Shown: positions 1 through 8,009 of the stretch, piece after piece
Numbering within the stretch: the first letter of the stretch is position 1
How the letters are laid out: each line of letters opens with the position of its first letter
DNA from: a virus
Length of the DNA stretch: 45,666 bases
Virus record (IMG/VR): IMGVR_UViG_3300032092_000060
Location: 1-45,666 of that record
Strand: one strand, 5' to 3'
Made by a program: the position numbers and the translations under genes
Notes under the pieces: model-generated
Databases searched by the model: none
Seen by the model: only the letters and a program-made list of their open reading frames with translations
What the model was told of the DNA's origin: nothing

Positions 1-155
1 CTGAGACCTGACAGGGCATCAGCGATACTCATGAGGTTCTTCCCGGCCCCTTCACGATTGACGGGTGCGACAGGGACTACATTAACTACAGGAGCGGGAT
101 TAAGTTGCCCTTCCCGTTCAAACTCGCGCACCTGTACGCGACCAGGACTTGCCAT
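1..155 (-). CDS. Internal virion protein C-like (gp15-like), N-terminal fragment cut by the window edge
   Basis: This is the first 51 codons of the large ejection protein that is complete at 41157-44177, cut only because the contig starts here. Its ATG overlaps the TAA of the gp14-like gene at 155-157 (TAATG), the same translational coupling seen in the other copy. It is not a separate or broken gene. Confidence 0.9.
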   Translation of the reverse strand, partial: MASPGRVQVREFEREGQLNPAPVVNVVPVAPVNREGAGKNLMSIADALSGL

Positions 156-700
156 TAAGCGTATCCTCTCATCTGGTTGTAGGTTTGAGCAGCCTCAAGT
201 CCCTGTCCAGCGATGCGGATAGCAGCATCCAAGAAGGACGGTTTGGTAGGCTTAGGCATGGAATTTATCTGCGACTGCGCTTGGTTCTTGGTCTGATCCA
301 TAGAGGCCCAGAGGTAGTCACGGTTCATTTGATAGTTCTGATCGACAGCGTCATTGAACCGTCCCTGCTTCGTGTAGTAAGAGGCAAGGAACTGGTTGAC
401 TGATAGACCCTGTACGCCGCTCTCGCCAGCAGCGACAGCAGCCGTAGCGCGGCCTTCCATCGCATCGACGTTGGCGTTCTGCTTCTCCATTGAAGCCGCT
501 GCGCTTTCCTGACGCCAGCGGTTCTGAGTGTGCGCGTACTGTTCACGCGCCATCTGTTGTGCGTTCTTGGCGTTCTCGTTGTACATGGCTTGCTGCGCCT
601 TGTACTGCTGTTGCTGTCCGATGAAACCAGCCACAGTGGAGGCTGCACCGATTGCAAGCTGCAAGCCCGCCATAGCACCAGCACCTAGCATGATGCACAT
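155..700 (-). CDS. Internal virion protein B-like (T7 gp14-like ejection protein)
   Basis: The 181-residue product matches the size and position of T7 gp14 (196 aa), which is ejected into the host envelope and helps form the DNA channel. Residues about 8-28 are a small-residue, hydrophobic Ala/Gly segment. A long polar, Gln/Ala-rich helical stretch with coiled-coil character follows to about 130. It lies between the gp13-like gene upstream and the gp15-like gene downstream, with start and stop codons touching on both sides. An identical copy is at 44177-44722 because of the contig overlap. The assignment rests on synteny and composition more than on a diagnostic motif. Confidence 0.85.
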   Translation of the reverse strand: MCIMLGAGAMAGLQLAIGAASTVAGFIGQQQQYKAQQAMYNENAKNAQQMAREQYAHTQNRWRQESAAASMEKQNANVDAMEGRATAAVAAGESGVQGLSVNQFLASYYTKQGRFNDAVDQNYQMNRDYLWASMDQTKNQAQSQINSMPKPTKPSFLDAAIRIAGQGLEAAQTYNQMRGYA

Positions 701-1147
701 TTAGTTGCTCCTGTAAAACCTATAGAACGGGACATTACGATCAGTCCCAATGAAGTGAGGGGTGAACTCGATTGTGAACCCCATGTAGGATAGCCACATG
801 ACATGGGTAGAGTTCCTCACATCAACGTAGTTTGTTAGGTAGCCGTACCTGTCAGTCCATTCACGGACCTTCTTCCGGCCTTCCTTGACGAGAGACTTGC
901 CATACTTGCTGACAAGGGGAGTACCGAGCATCCACGGTATACCCTCCCCAACACCAGCGATGAGAATAGGATGACCATCAGGGCGGGTAGCGATGAACGC
1001 TTCGTCGCTGGTACGGATCGAATACTCGATGGCAGACTTCTCGTCCCATCCAAGCATAGCAGTGATCTCGTTCTTATCTGCTTCACGGAGAAGCGGGGCG
1101 ATGATGGCAGCGTCCATTACAGACGCCGCCCTGATGATGTAGGTCAT
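701..1147 (-). CDS. Internal virion protein A-like (T7 gp13-like, GNAT-related fold)
   Basis: The 148-residue protein corresponds to T7 gp13, a small protein needed for virion assembly. It opens with the pattern of GNAT-type acyltransferase folds (IRAASVMDAAIIAPLL), and the late segment YVDVRNSTHVMWLSYMGF resembles T7 gp13's WVGNTSHIRFLKTIGA. The gp13 family looks like a catalytically degenerate acetyltransferase, so I do not infer enzyme activity. It overlaps the end of the gp12-like gene by 4 bp and abuts the gp14-like gene. An identical copy is at 44723-45169. Confidence 0.85.
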   Translation of the reverse strand: MTYIIRAASVMDAAIIAPLLREADKNEITAMLGWDEKSAIEYSIRTSDEAFIATRPDGHPILIAGVGEGIPWMLGTPLVSKYGKSLVKEGRKKVREWTDRYGYLTNYVDVRNSTHVMWLSYMGFTIEFTPHFIGTDRNVPFYRFYRSN

Positions 1148-3585
1148 ATTCTCCTAGTCTTGGGATACCAGAGACCAACCCATTCGGCACTGATGATGCC
1201 TGATGGGACAGCCTGGTCATTGAGGATGTCGATTGCTACGCGAGTGTTCTCGCACTTCACGGGGAAGGAGTAGTCACTCTCCTCCAAGACAAGCTCCTTA
1301 GTCTTCATCATGGGATCATCAAGTGACCATGCGTTGACTGCGCTGTCGTAGGTGAACTTGGCCCTGTTCTCAGGTGTCACCTCTACAGTGAAGTAGGCGG
1401 TGTCGGAGAACGTGAGCCTCATACGGAGGATTTGAGTGCGGCCTTCAGTGATAACAAGAGGACCACTATCCCCGTTCTTCCTGACATACAGCGGGGAGAA
1501 CCTGTAGCGGAACGTATACGGGAAGCCAGCGTAGACCTTCTCGTTTCTGGTATCACCCTCCAGTCGGATGGTGGTTCCAGTGAAGCTGTCTATCAGCAAC
1601 TTGTGTCCCGGCTCGTAGGTTCCAGTACCAGAGTAACCAGTCCACGCCTCGACACTCGATGTCACGGTATAGGGCATCGTGTAGGAGGTGCGGTCATTAC
1701 CAACATCATAGGAACCACCAGACAACTCAACGCGCTGGTCGAGGTAAATCTGGAAGGTCATTCCAGTGTCCACGGCATCCACCTGACAGGGAACCTTCAC
1801 GATACGGACATCAGTCCCATCCAGAAGGACAAGCCATAGGTCAGTGTCAATGAAGTCACAGGACAGGATGGTCGCTCCGAAGTCCCAGCGGCTCCACGAA
1901 GCCTGAGGTTTCTCTCGTCCAGACCAGTAGTACTTGTACACATAGAGACTGCTCTGGCGTTCCGTGGATACCCCAACAGTCATGTTGAGTTCAGTCGAGG
2001 AGGTCATCTTGAAGATGTCCTTTGGAACGTAGTCAGGGCAGTGGGAGTTCGCTTCAAGAGGTGTCTGGATAGTTCCAGTCTCATCAAGCCACAACTCTCG
2101 CACCACAGCGCGGTCATTGTCCTTACCCACCCAGTACATGAAAGAACCGGAGGACACGGGTTTACACCCAACGTCCACTGAGAACTCACCAAGGAGCCTG
2201 ATGGCTGCACTCTTGGGGGTCAGTAGATCACCACCAGTGATGCGGAACTGAGCGTTCTCAGCGAAGCACAAGAGGTCACCATTGAAGGATGAGGCGTACC
2301 TGAGGATGGCAACCTTGGGGAACGAGGAGCCAATATCGATGGGATCAGTGTCGAGGATCGTCGTGAGCGTCCTGCGCCAGAAGTTAAAGAAGTCACCTGA
2401 GGCAGACATGATGGTGTTCTCTCCTGCAACGAAACCAAGTCTGTTGCGGTGGAGGAAGACATCGTTGACGGTCTGACCGATGAAGGAGGGTTCCGGGGAC
2501 TTCTCCTCGTCACCTACCAGTCGATCACCCCACGTAGCTCTCTTGAACGTGAAGGTGCCATTGCTCTCACGGACGAGGATGTGGGGCATGGTCGCTGCAT
2601 CAAAACCTAGCTTGACACCAGGCTTGCGCGTCTCCTTCCACACACGGCCATCACTCTCGTACTTGACCCAGTAGTTGTCGAAGTTGTTGGAACTCTCTCC
2701 AGAAATCTCGACCACCATATCGTTCTCAGTATACTCAGGGAGATTAGAGAAACGCTGTGTCTTCCCCTTCACGGACTTCATGGCGTTGTTGTTGAAGCCA
2801 TCGTTGGTCGTGATGGTGAAGTCTGTTGAGGAGTTCTTGATGTAGATAGAGTTACCGTAGCGGGTTACCGTCCACGGTGCAGAAGCAGCAATACCCGTAC
2901 CGCTTGCTGCCGTGTTATCATACTGAGAACCTCCAGCACCAAACTCTCCTTGGAACGAACCATCACCAGAGTTGGAGTAAGAGTTGGTTAGACCATACGC
3001 AAGAGTTTGAGCGATGACAGTTGTATCGATGTACTGTAGATGGAAACGGTTACTTCCATCAGGTGTGGTACACTGTGCCCTAGTGGAGCCATTGATGATG
3101 ATCTCATACTTACGGGCGTAGTTACCCGCCATGACAGCAACGAGAGCTTCAAAGGGACGAGTAGGCTCCGTATTACTCCGCATCGCAGTCACTACGGACT
3201 TGTTGGAGATGAACGTGTAGTCAGCGATGGTGGTGACAGCGAAGCCCTTCTTTGGGTCACTGTTGTTGAGGTAGGTCTTCCCGTTGGGGAAGTTGACGGT
3301 CTTCTCGTTACCAACAAGATCGAAGACCTTGAGGTCACCGTTGGTGATGAAGACTACGTAGCGTTCTACGGCGTCACGGTTGATGATGTGAGTGAATGCA
3401 GAAGAGGCACCAGTGACAGCACCTACGTTCTTGATGAGGTGTGCCGGGGGTCGCTTGAGAAGACCCTTGGTGAGGGTAGAGTACCCGTTGATCTGTTCAT
3501 CCCCCTGAGTGGCCAATCTCAGGGATGCAGCTTGGGTGCTTACCCCGTTAAGCAGATTGGGGATAGAGGAGGTGAATGCCGACAT
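1144..3585 (-). CDS. Tail tubular protein B-like nozzle protein (gp12-like)
   Basis: The 813-residue protein has the size and position of T7 gp12 (794 aa), which forms the conical nozzle of the short tail. It is beta-rich throughout, as expected of the nozzle family. The N-terminus (about residues 5-30) has the conserved 'ipnl.nGvS.Q...LR...Q...' pattern found near the start of these proteins. The ATG follows CAGGAG at good spacing and overlaps the TAA of the gp11-like gene. The 3' end overlaps the gp13-like gene by 4 bp. A partial second copy with two conservative amino-acid differences closes the window. Confidence 0.92.
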   Translation of the reverse strand: MSAFTSSIPNLLNGVSTQAASLRLATQGDEQINGYSTLTKGLLKRPPAHLIKNVGAVTGASSAFTHIINRDAVERYVVFITNGDLKVFDLVGNEKTVNFPNGKTYLNNSDPKKGFAVTTIADYTFISNKSVVTAMRSNTEPTRPFEALVAVMAGNYARKYEIIINGSTRAQCTTPDGSNRFHLQYIDTTVIAQTLAYGLTNSYSNSGDGSFQGEFGAGGSQYDNTAASGTGIAASAPWTVTRYGNSIYIKNSSTDFTITTNDGFNNNAMKSVKGKTQRFSNLPEYTENDMVVEISGESSNNFDNYWVKYESDGRVWKETRKPGVKLGFDAATMPHILVRESNGTFTFKRATWGDRLVGDEEKSPEPSFIGQTVNDVFLHRNRLGFVAGENTIMSASGDFFNFWRRTLTTILDTDPIDIGSSFPKVAILRYASSFNGDLLCFAENAQFRITGGDLLTPKSAAIRLLGEFSVDVGCKPVSSGSFMYWVGKDNDRAVVRELWLDETGTIQTPLEANSHCPDYVPKDIFKMTSSTELNMTVGVSTERQSSLYVYKYYWSGREKPQASWSRWDFGATILSCDFIDTDLWLVLLDGTDVRIVKVPCQVDAVDTGMTFQIYLDQRVELSGGSYDVGNDRTSYTMPYTVTSSVEAWTGYSGTGTYEPGHKLLIDSFTGTTIRLEGDTRNEKVYAGFPYTFRYRFSPLYVRKNGDSGPLVITEGRTQILRMRLTFSDTAYFTVEVTPENRAKFTYDSAVNAWSLDDPMMKTKELVLEESDYSFPVKCENTRVAIDILNDQAVPSGIISAEWVGLWYPKTRRI

Positions 3586-4172
3586 TAAATTCTCCTGCGG
3601 GCCATCTCTAGTCCAGCGGTACTGTCGCGGAACATGTTATAGTCAGAGGCTTCAGCGTCTTCCTTCAGAAGCTCCAGCCATGCTTCGTCCTTGCGGCGTT
3701 GAGTGAAGGTATGTCTGATCTCTGAAGCCATATCCGTGTCAGTGAACTCCAATCCTGCACATGCAGTGATGTAGTCACGGGCAGTCTGCGGGAGTTCCTC
3801 CCATGCAAGACCGAGAACGAGGTCTACCTTCACGCTTTCAGTGAAGACAAACGTGTGATCGTTGGGATCGTACAGCTTAGTACCACGCTGAACCCACGGC
3901 TTCTCCCACCTATCGTCCCCCACAGGGTCCACTCTAAGTGTGTTAGCGGGGAGGATTAGGTTACTGTTGCCGTCTGGCGTGATCTCGTATTCAGCGTCTG
4001 TGTTGAACCACCAGCCTCGCTTCTGTACCTTGCGGGAGTGGTCACGGAGAAGCCGCACACACTGTTGCACATCAGCGTTGCCAGTGTCGATCGAAGACAC
4101 CTGGCCCTCACCGATAGCATTCAGCATCTCGTTGATGGCTTCTAGTTCTGTAGTGAGAGCAATAGCGTCCAT
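3585..4172 (-). CDS. Tail tubular protein A-like adaptor (gp11-like)
   Basis: About 195 residues, matching T7 gp11 (196 aa), the ring joining portal to nozzle. Like gp11 it begins with a helical 'TTELEAINEMLNAIGE' segment, followed by RGWWFN near residue 50 and 'YNMFRDS' near the C-terminus, the family's usual landmarks. I chose the ATG at 4172 because GGA lies seven bases upstream. A TTG at 4181 is in frame but has no Shine-Dalgarno and starts inside the T-tract of the terminator. The gene is coupled by overlapping stop and start to the nozzle gene. Confidence 0.92.
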   Translation of the reverse strand: MDAIALTTELEAINEMLNAIGEGQVSSIDTGNADVQQCVRLLRDHSRKVQKRGWWFNTDAEYEITPDGNSNLILPANTLRVDPVGDDRWEKPWVQRGTKLYDPNDHTFVFTESVKVDLVLGLAWEELPQTARDYITACAGLEFTDTDMASEIRHTFTQRRKDEAWLELLKEDAEASDYNMFRDSTAGLEMARRRI

Positions 4173-4181
4173 GTTGTCCAA

Positions 4182-4220
4182 AGAAAAAAAAGCCGAGGAC
4201 CACCCGAAGGCGATCCCCGG
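4182..4220 (-). terminator. Intrinsic terminator after the capsid gene, UUCG loop
   Basis: On the minus strand a 12-bp stem (CCGGGGATCGCC against GGTGGTCCTCGG, three G-U pairs) closes on a TTCG tetraloop and is followed by C and eight Ts. It sits between the capsid stop and the gp11-like start, where T7 has its T-phi terminator. It would reduce tail-gene transcription relative to capsid. Confidence 0.92.
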
Positions 4221-4235
4221 CGGGGTTAATGTTGA

Positions 4236-5174
4236 TTAGGCGCTCTTGAACTCGAACGCGCATTCGGGCCGAAGCAGACCATGGCCACACGCATACTTAG
4301 CAAGCAGCAGCGTGGACTGACGGCGAGCATCCCAGACGCTCTCAGAGCGAACGTCCATGAGCTTCACCGTACCAACGGCCCACGGATGCCAACCGATGGC
4401 GACAGTCGTGGAGTAGTTGGCGCGATAGCCAGACGGGATAGCGGTGTTCGACGTATCGTTGGCCTGAGGGACCTTGTTCGACTTGACGATGGTGACGCCA
4501 GCCACGGTGCCCATCTGGCCCGAAGCGTAGCTACCAACGCCACCCCAGTCCTTGTTGATGAGATCAGTCTTCTGAACCATCAGGTAGTACTGGGCGGGCT
4601 TCACAGCCACATAACGTTCAGCCTCAGGGAGACCCTTCTCATCGAAGGACTGAGCCATGCTGTAGATACCAGCCGCGAGGAGGGCAGCGTCCGTAGCGAA
4701 GTTGGCCTGAGTGGCCGAGCCACCGCCGTTACCGCCAGTGATCGTCGCAGAGGCGCGGGCAGCGAGGACGAGGTTACGGGCCACGTTGCGGTCATACTGA
4801 TCCGCGAGGGCTTCACCCATCTGCTTCGCGTACTCACCACGGACATCGTAGTGCGACTTGAGTTCATCGATCTCAGCGATGTACTCGTTAGCCAGCAGAA
4901 CGTCATCGATGGTGATCACACGCTCGTTCTGGAGGATCGAGTTGCGACCAACAATTTCGTTGCCGGGAGTGTGGTAACCAGCAGTCGCCGTGCCGATGGC
5001 CGGGAACTGGTAGGACTTACCCTGCGAGATCGACTTCACACGGTGCTTATCACCGAAGACGTTGGCAAGGTTGAAGGAGGCGAGGACTTCGCCAGAGAAC
5101 ATCTTAAGGAAGAGGGCTTCAGCATCGCCAGCCCCGTTAACCTGACCGACACGGGTCAGAGTTGCGTTAGACAT
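4236..5174 (-). CDS. Major capsid protein (gp10-like)
   Basis: The 312-residue protein has the T7 gp10-type HK97-fold signature: an N-arm with 'ALFLKMFSGEVLASF', then 'RVKSISQGKSYQFPAIGTA', 'ITIDDVLLA..YIAEIDELKSHYDVR' and the C-terminal 'WDARRQ.TLLLAKYACGHG'. It forms the icosahedral shell on the scaffold encoded at 7064-7825. The ATG follows CGGAGAAACTAA, a strong ribosome-binding site. Terminators lie on both sides (5351-5395 and 4182-4220), so it is probably transcribed as its own unit from a promoter in 5175-5350. I see no slippery site for a 10B-type frameshift product. Confidence 0.95.
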   Translation of the reverse strand: MSNATLTRVGQVNGAGDAEALFLKMFSGEVLASFNLANVFGDKHRVKSISQGKSYQFPAIGTATAGYHTPGNEIVGRNSILQNERVITIDDVLLANEYIAEIDELKSHYDVRGEYAKQMGEALADQYDRNVARNLVLAARASATITGGNGGGSATQANFATDAALLAAGIYSMAQSFDEKGLPEAERYVAVKPAQYYLMVQKTDLINKDWGGVGSYASGQMGTVAGVTIVKSNKVPQANDTSNTAIPSGYRANYSTTVAIGWHPWAVGTVKLMDVRSESVWDARRQSTLLLAKYACGHGLLRPECAFEFKSA

Positions 5175-5350
5175 TTAGTTTCTCCGTGTAAGGATTGAGG
5201 GAGGTTTTCACCTTCTCGAAACTCACACGCTGCACAGCGAGATTGTCCTACGATTATTCCCCCTCAGGGGAGTTCGCGGGGTCAAGAGTATCGCGTAGTG
5301 GTTCTTAGAAGTCACCGACGAGAGGTCAGTGTGACTATGGACACGGAGTA
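5175..5350 (-). promoter_or_regulatory. Capsid leader, presumed promoter region
   Basis: This 176-bp gap holds no gene. A terminator ends the upstream operon at 5351-5395, so capsid transcription should start here. A perfect palindrome (CCCCTGAGGGG on the sense strand, near 5262-5272) is the main visible structure. The CTTSTCCCCCATATWA motif found elsewhere is not recognisable here, so the promoter itself is not identified. Confidence 0.4.
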
Positions 5351-5395
5351 GAAAACTGAGACGGGCTGGATGCCGAAGCAGAGCCAGTTCCCGTC
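5351..5395 (-). terminator. Intrinsic terminator before the capsid gene, nested UUCG hairpin
   Basis: On the minus strand GACGGG pairs with CCCGTC, then CTGG with CCAG, then TGC with GCA around a TTCG loop, followed by TCAGTTTTC. It begins six bases after the stop of the HslV-like gene and closes the scaffold-lysis operon. The interior bulges make it weaker than the post-capsid terminator. Confidence 0.75.
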
Positions 5396-5400
5396 TGTAC

Positions 5401-5826
5401 TTATTTGACCTTGAGTGTCTTCACAGGAAGACCAGTCGAGGTATCGATCTTGGCTGCGATCTTCACAGCCTCAGTTGCAGAGGCTCCAGCGTACATAGCC
5501 GCAAGCGCATAAGGCGCACCGCTGCCAATAGCCCAGAACTTAGCACCGCGAGGAACAGGCAGTACACTCCCATTCTCCATCTCACGTACCCGTCCTCGCG
5601 GGTCGATGATCAGTGCGCTGTACTCGCCCTTGGGAGGAGGGCACTCGTCATCACCGTAACGCACCCAATCAATAAAGGACTGACACGCTGCAACAGAACC
5701 AGCGGTCCCGATTAGGTGTTCACCGACACGCCTGATCTTCTGGTAACTACCGTGGACTTTGGTGGAGCCTAAGGTGACAAGACTGTCACTAGCGAGGACA
5801 CCTTCACGGTATGCGATTGTAGTCAC
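5401..5826 (-). CDS. HslV/proteasome-beta-like Ntn hydrolase
   Basis: From the GTG at 5826 the product is 141 residues beginning MTTIAYREGVLASDSLVTLG, close to mature HslV (TTI....G...GDGQVTLG). Met removal would expose the nucleophilic Thr. Other HslV-like landmarks are the Asp in ASDS, the Lys in YQKIRR and the late GSGAPYALAAMYAG helix. The GTG overlaps the TGA of the holin gene (GTGA), so the longer upstream reading in the same frame is rejected. HslV normally works as a ring peptidase with the HslU ATPase, and no HslU-like gene is present here. Position between holin and capsid suggests a late role such as processing of virion or host proteins. The substrate is unknown. Confidence 0.8.
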   Translation of the reverse strand: MTTIAYREGVLASDSLVTLGSTKVHGSYQKIRRVGEHLIGTAGSVAACQSFIDWVRYGDDECPPPKGEYSALIIDPRGRVREMENGSVLPVPRGAKFWAIGSGAPYALAAMYAGASATEAVKIAAKIDTSTGLPVKTLKVK

Positions 5827-6239
5827 TGTTTCACCATCCTTACGACCTTCTCGATTGTACGTCCCCCGATGTATCCACCAAGGCACAACAACACTGTGTC
5901 GTAAGTCCATTCTAGAATAAGATCACCAGTCCTTACTGGAGGAACTCCAAACCATGAAACCAGGATTGGCATCAATAGGGAGTAGAAGAGCAATACAAAG
6001 GAGAACGATATGGCGACAATAGGACGCCAGTTTCGTTGTAGCCAATCCTCTCCAGTGATCTCTGCTTTGAGAACACTTGCTTGGGTTTCAGCAACTTCGC
6101 TGAGCGTGGAGAGAATTTCCTTTTCGACGGCAGCGCGTACCTCTGCTTCCGTTGCCTTACGGTTCTGCATTGAGACAAAGACATTCAGCACCTTGTCAAT
6201 GAGGGGTCCTGCCAATAGCTTCGTCAGCAGCGCAAACAC
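5823..6239 (-). CDS. Holin of the 3TM (gene-transfer-agent release) type
   Basis: The 138-residue protein has an N-terminal amphipathic helix, a charged helical segment (about 27-60), then the motif EITGEDWLQRNWRPI at about 60-74, typical of 3TM holins. Hydrophobic segments follow at about 75-98 and near 110-130. Such holins permeabilise the inner membrane so that the endolysin can reach the peptidoglycan. It follows the lysozyme and a small membrane protein, forming a lysis cassette, and overlaps the Ntn hydrolase start by 4 bp. Confidence 0.8.
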   Translation of the reverse strand: MFALLTKLLAGPLIDKVLNVFVSMQNRKATEAEVRAAVEKEILSTLSEVAETQASVLKAEITGEDWLQRNWRPIVAISFSFVLLFYSLLMPILVSWFGVPPVRTGDLILEWTYDTVLLCLGGYIGGRTIEKVVRMVKQ

Positions 6240-6240
6240 G

Positions 6241-6510
6241 CTAGTGCTTCTTTCCGACAGGGGTTGTGGTCATGAAGCGGAGGATCATAAACACCACAGT
6301 GGTGGACAAGATGATCCACGGCGCTGCGTCAGGACCAAAGTACTGGTCCCACTTCAGTCCACGGAAGTAGTCGAACATCTCAGCGAAGAGAGGGAGGATG
6401 GCAGACCATGTTGCAGTGATGACTGCGAAGGAATGCGTCCTCCAGCCTTTGAGCTGAGGGATAAATAGCACGGCCACAGAGACCGCAATGAGTAGAGCGA
6501 TGATCCACAT
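6241..6510 (-). CDS. Small membrane protein of the lysis cassette
   Basis: 89 residues with three hydrophobic stretches: about 2-19, 28-46 (interrupted) and 64-80, and a basic C-terminus (GKKH). It starts at the stop of the lysozyme gene and ends one base before the holin. Size and location fit a second holin, an antiholin or another lysis accessory protein. No family motif distinguishes among these. Confidence 0.65.
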   Translation of the reverse strand: MWIIALLIAVSVAVLFIPQLKGWRTHSFAVITATWSAILPLFAEMFDYFRGLKWDQYFGPDAAPWIILSTTVVFMILRFMTTTPVGKKH

Positions 6511-7064
6511 TATTTCCTCTTGAAGATAGCCGTGATGATTTCAAGGATCAGGAGGAAGAGCGGCTTGCGTTCAGTCACATCAGCGACCACAGGTGCAGCA
6601 ATAGTTGCCCCGTTGTCGGGCTTGAGGAACAGCTTGCGTTCATCGTGACGCCTGTTCAGTAGTCCTTGGACCACCCTGCCTCCAGCCTTCTTCCATGAGA
6701 GGAAGGCATCAGCAGCACCAGATACGTCACCAGCATTGAGCTTCCTGACAAGAGAACTCTCAGAGAATGCTCCGGGTCCAATGTTGTAGCATAGAGACAC
6801 CATAGCGCCTCTCATGTTCTCGTTCACCGGAACCTTCACTACATTGTCCACAACATCCATGAACACGATGAGGTCCTTCTTGAGGATTTCACCAGCTTCA
6901 TCCTGAGTGATAACCAAGCCAGCCTTGACCGTAGGAGGACCAGCCCTTGAGGTATGTCCATAGCCGATAGTCCACACGCCTACGATATCACGGTAAGCAG
7001 TGAGCTTGCAGCCCTCCCACCGTTTGATGAGTGAGAGGGCATCATTGTTAATGGGTTTTGTCAT
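6510..7064 (-). CDS. Endolysin, T4-type lysozyme (GH24)
   Basis: 184 residues. The catalytic triad of T4-type lysozymes is visible as Glu17 (KRWEGC), Asp26 (AYRD) and Thr32 (GVWTIGYGH), with the T4 lysozyme spacing (E11, D20, T26). The substrate-binding lobe includes CYNIGPGAF and the late GLLNRRHDERKLF. After about residue 150 there is an Ala/Val linker and a hydrophobic tail (PLFLLILEIITAIF) ending in KRK, which may hold the enzyme at the membrane. It cleaves N-acetylmuramic acid-GlcNAc bonds at lysis. It lies between the scaffold and capsid genes rather than in the T7 lysozyme position. That class (amidase gp3.5) is absent here. Confidence 0.93.
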   Translation of the reverse strand: MTKPINNDALSLIKRWEGCKLTAYRDIVGVWTIGYGHTSRAGPPTVKAGLVITQDEAGEILKKDLIVFMDVVDNVVKVPVNENMRGAMVSLCYNIGPGAFSESSLVRKLNAGDVSGAADAFLSWKKAGGRVVQGLLNRRHDERKLFLKPDNGATIAAPVVADVTERKPLFLLILEIITAIFKRK

Positions 7065-7825
7065 TACCTAAACAGGTTAGTGGACCGAGCCACCTTCTCC
7101 TGTACCTTCCGTTTGAATGCGGGATCGTTACGATACTCAGGCTTCTGCATGTCAGCGACCATCTCAAGGTCGTTGGCATAGAAGTCACCACCAACACCAG
7201 CACCACCACCCATAGCGAGGGAGGGGTCCTGACCATTAGCAGCGACATAGGCAGACTTGAGTGCAGTCATAGCCATACGCATCTGAGAGGGGTCACCAGA
7301 CGAGATCATCTGGTTGTACATTGCAGCATCAGCGTAGTTCGTAGCCGCCCACTGGATCATCTGCTGGAAGCCTTCCTGACCACCAGCGATCTGGACTACC
7401 TCGTTACGGACGCTGTCAGCTTCTCCCTGCTTGAGGCGGATGAAGTCATCCACGACAGCCTTGGGGATACCAGCTTTCTCTAGAGCGGTGTAACTCTCGT
7501 CCTTGAGCTTACCTTCAGCGAAGAACTCTTCAGACAGCTTGTCCACATCGAGGCCAGCATTGGTGACAGCCTGAGCTGCTTGCTGGTCGATAGTGAGATC
7601 ACTGTTGGGAGCCTTAGGCTGTTCCTGAGAGGCGGGCTTGTCCTCAGTAGCTGCAGGAGCGGTGCCCTGCTTGAGGCGCGTCAGTTCAGCCTGTGCTTCC
7701 TTGTAGGACTTGGCGAGGTCCTCAGGGGACTTGAAGTTCTCAGGGAGCCATGCGGGGCGGTCATTCGTCGGAGACTGGGCGGGAGCCTCAGGTCCGGTCT
7801 GCGGGACGTTGATCCCTACTTCCAT
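7064..7825 (-). CDS. Capsid assembly scaffolding protein (gp9-like)
   Basis: 253 residues, acidic and Ala/Gln-rich, with 'RPAWLPENFKSPEDLAKSYKEAQAEL' at about 23-48, the N-terminal signature of T7-type scaffolds. The C-terminal helix ends in basic residues (FKRKVQEKVARSTNLFR), where scaffolds contact the capsid protein. It is expected to be lost from the head during maturation. It lies after the portal gene as in T7, but is separated from the capsid gene by about 1.9 kb of lysis and peptidase genes. Confidence 0.9.
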   Translation of the reverse strand: MEVGINVPQTGPEAPAQSPTNDRPAWLPENFKSPEDLAKSYKEAQAELTRLKQGTAPAATEDKPASQEQPKAPNSDLTIDQQAAQAVTNAGLDVDKLSEEFFAEGKLKDESYTALEKAGIPKAVVDDFIRLKQGEADSVRNEVVQIAGGQEGFQQMIQWAATNYADAAMYNQMISSGDPSQMRMAMTALKSAYVAANGQDPSLAMGGGAGVGGDFYANDLEMVADMQKPEYRNDPAFKRKVQEKVARSTNLFR

Positions 7826-7826
7826 G

Positions 7827-8009
7827 TTAGAGGTTCTCGATCACAATCTTCTGATTGCCCGGACCAACAATCTCCTTCTTACCGACTACGCGGCGCTCAG
7901 AGATGTTCGGGGCAGCGGCTTCAACAGCAGCTTCCTTGGAGGGCTTGGCTGCTTCTTCCTTGGCGACAGCATCAGTGATGCCGATCTTGGTAATGTTGGC
8001 GTTAGCCAC
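7827..8009 (-). CDS. Small protein between portal and scaffold genes
   Basis: 60 residues from a GTG at 8009, chosen because AAGGA lies seven bases upstream. The GTG overlaps the portal stop. An ATG at 8042 in the same frame would add 11 residues but has no Shine-Dalgarno. The sequence is Ala/Lys/Glu-rich in the middle and ends VVGKKEIVGPGNQKIVIENL. It is probably a virion or assembly accessory protein by location. I do not recognise a family. Confidence 0.7.
   Translation of the reverse strand: MANANITKIGITDAVAKEEAAKPSKEAAVEAAAPNISERRVVGKKEIVGPGNQKIVIENL

Larger units (their letters stand above)
1..1644. repeat. Terminal redundancy of the contig, first copy
   Basis: Bases 1-1644 repeat as 44023-45666 with a constant offset of 44,022. 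The copies appear identical except for three transitions close together near the end: T1593/C45615, T1620/C45642 and A1627/G45649. The overlap lies inside structural genes, not in an intergenic region as T7-type direct terminal repeats do. I therefore read it as assembly overlap of a circularly closing contig rather than the packaged terminal repeat. Confidence 0.9.

Noticed and set aside
1-1644. Packaged direct terminal repeat
   Set aside because: It lies inside structural genes and carries mismatches at one end, as expected of contig overlap and not of a T7-type terminal repeat.
4281-5198. 305-codon plus-strand frame opposite the capsid gene
   Set aside because: Antisense to the capsid gene and lacks any recognisable protein feature.
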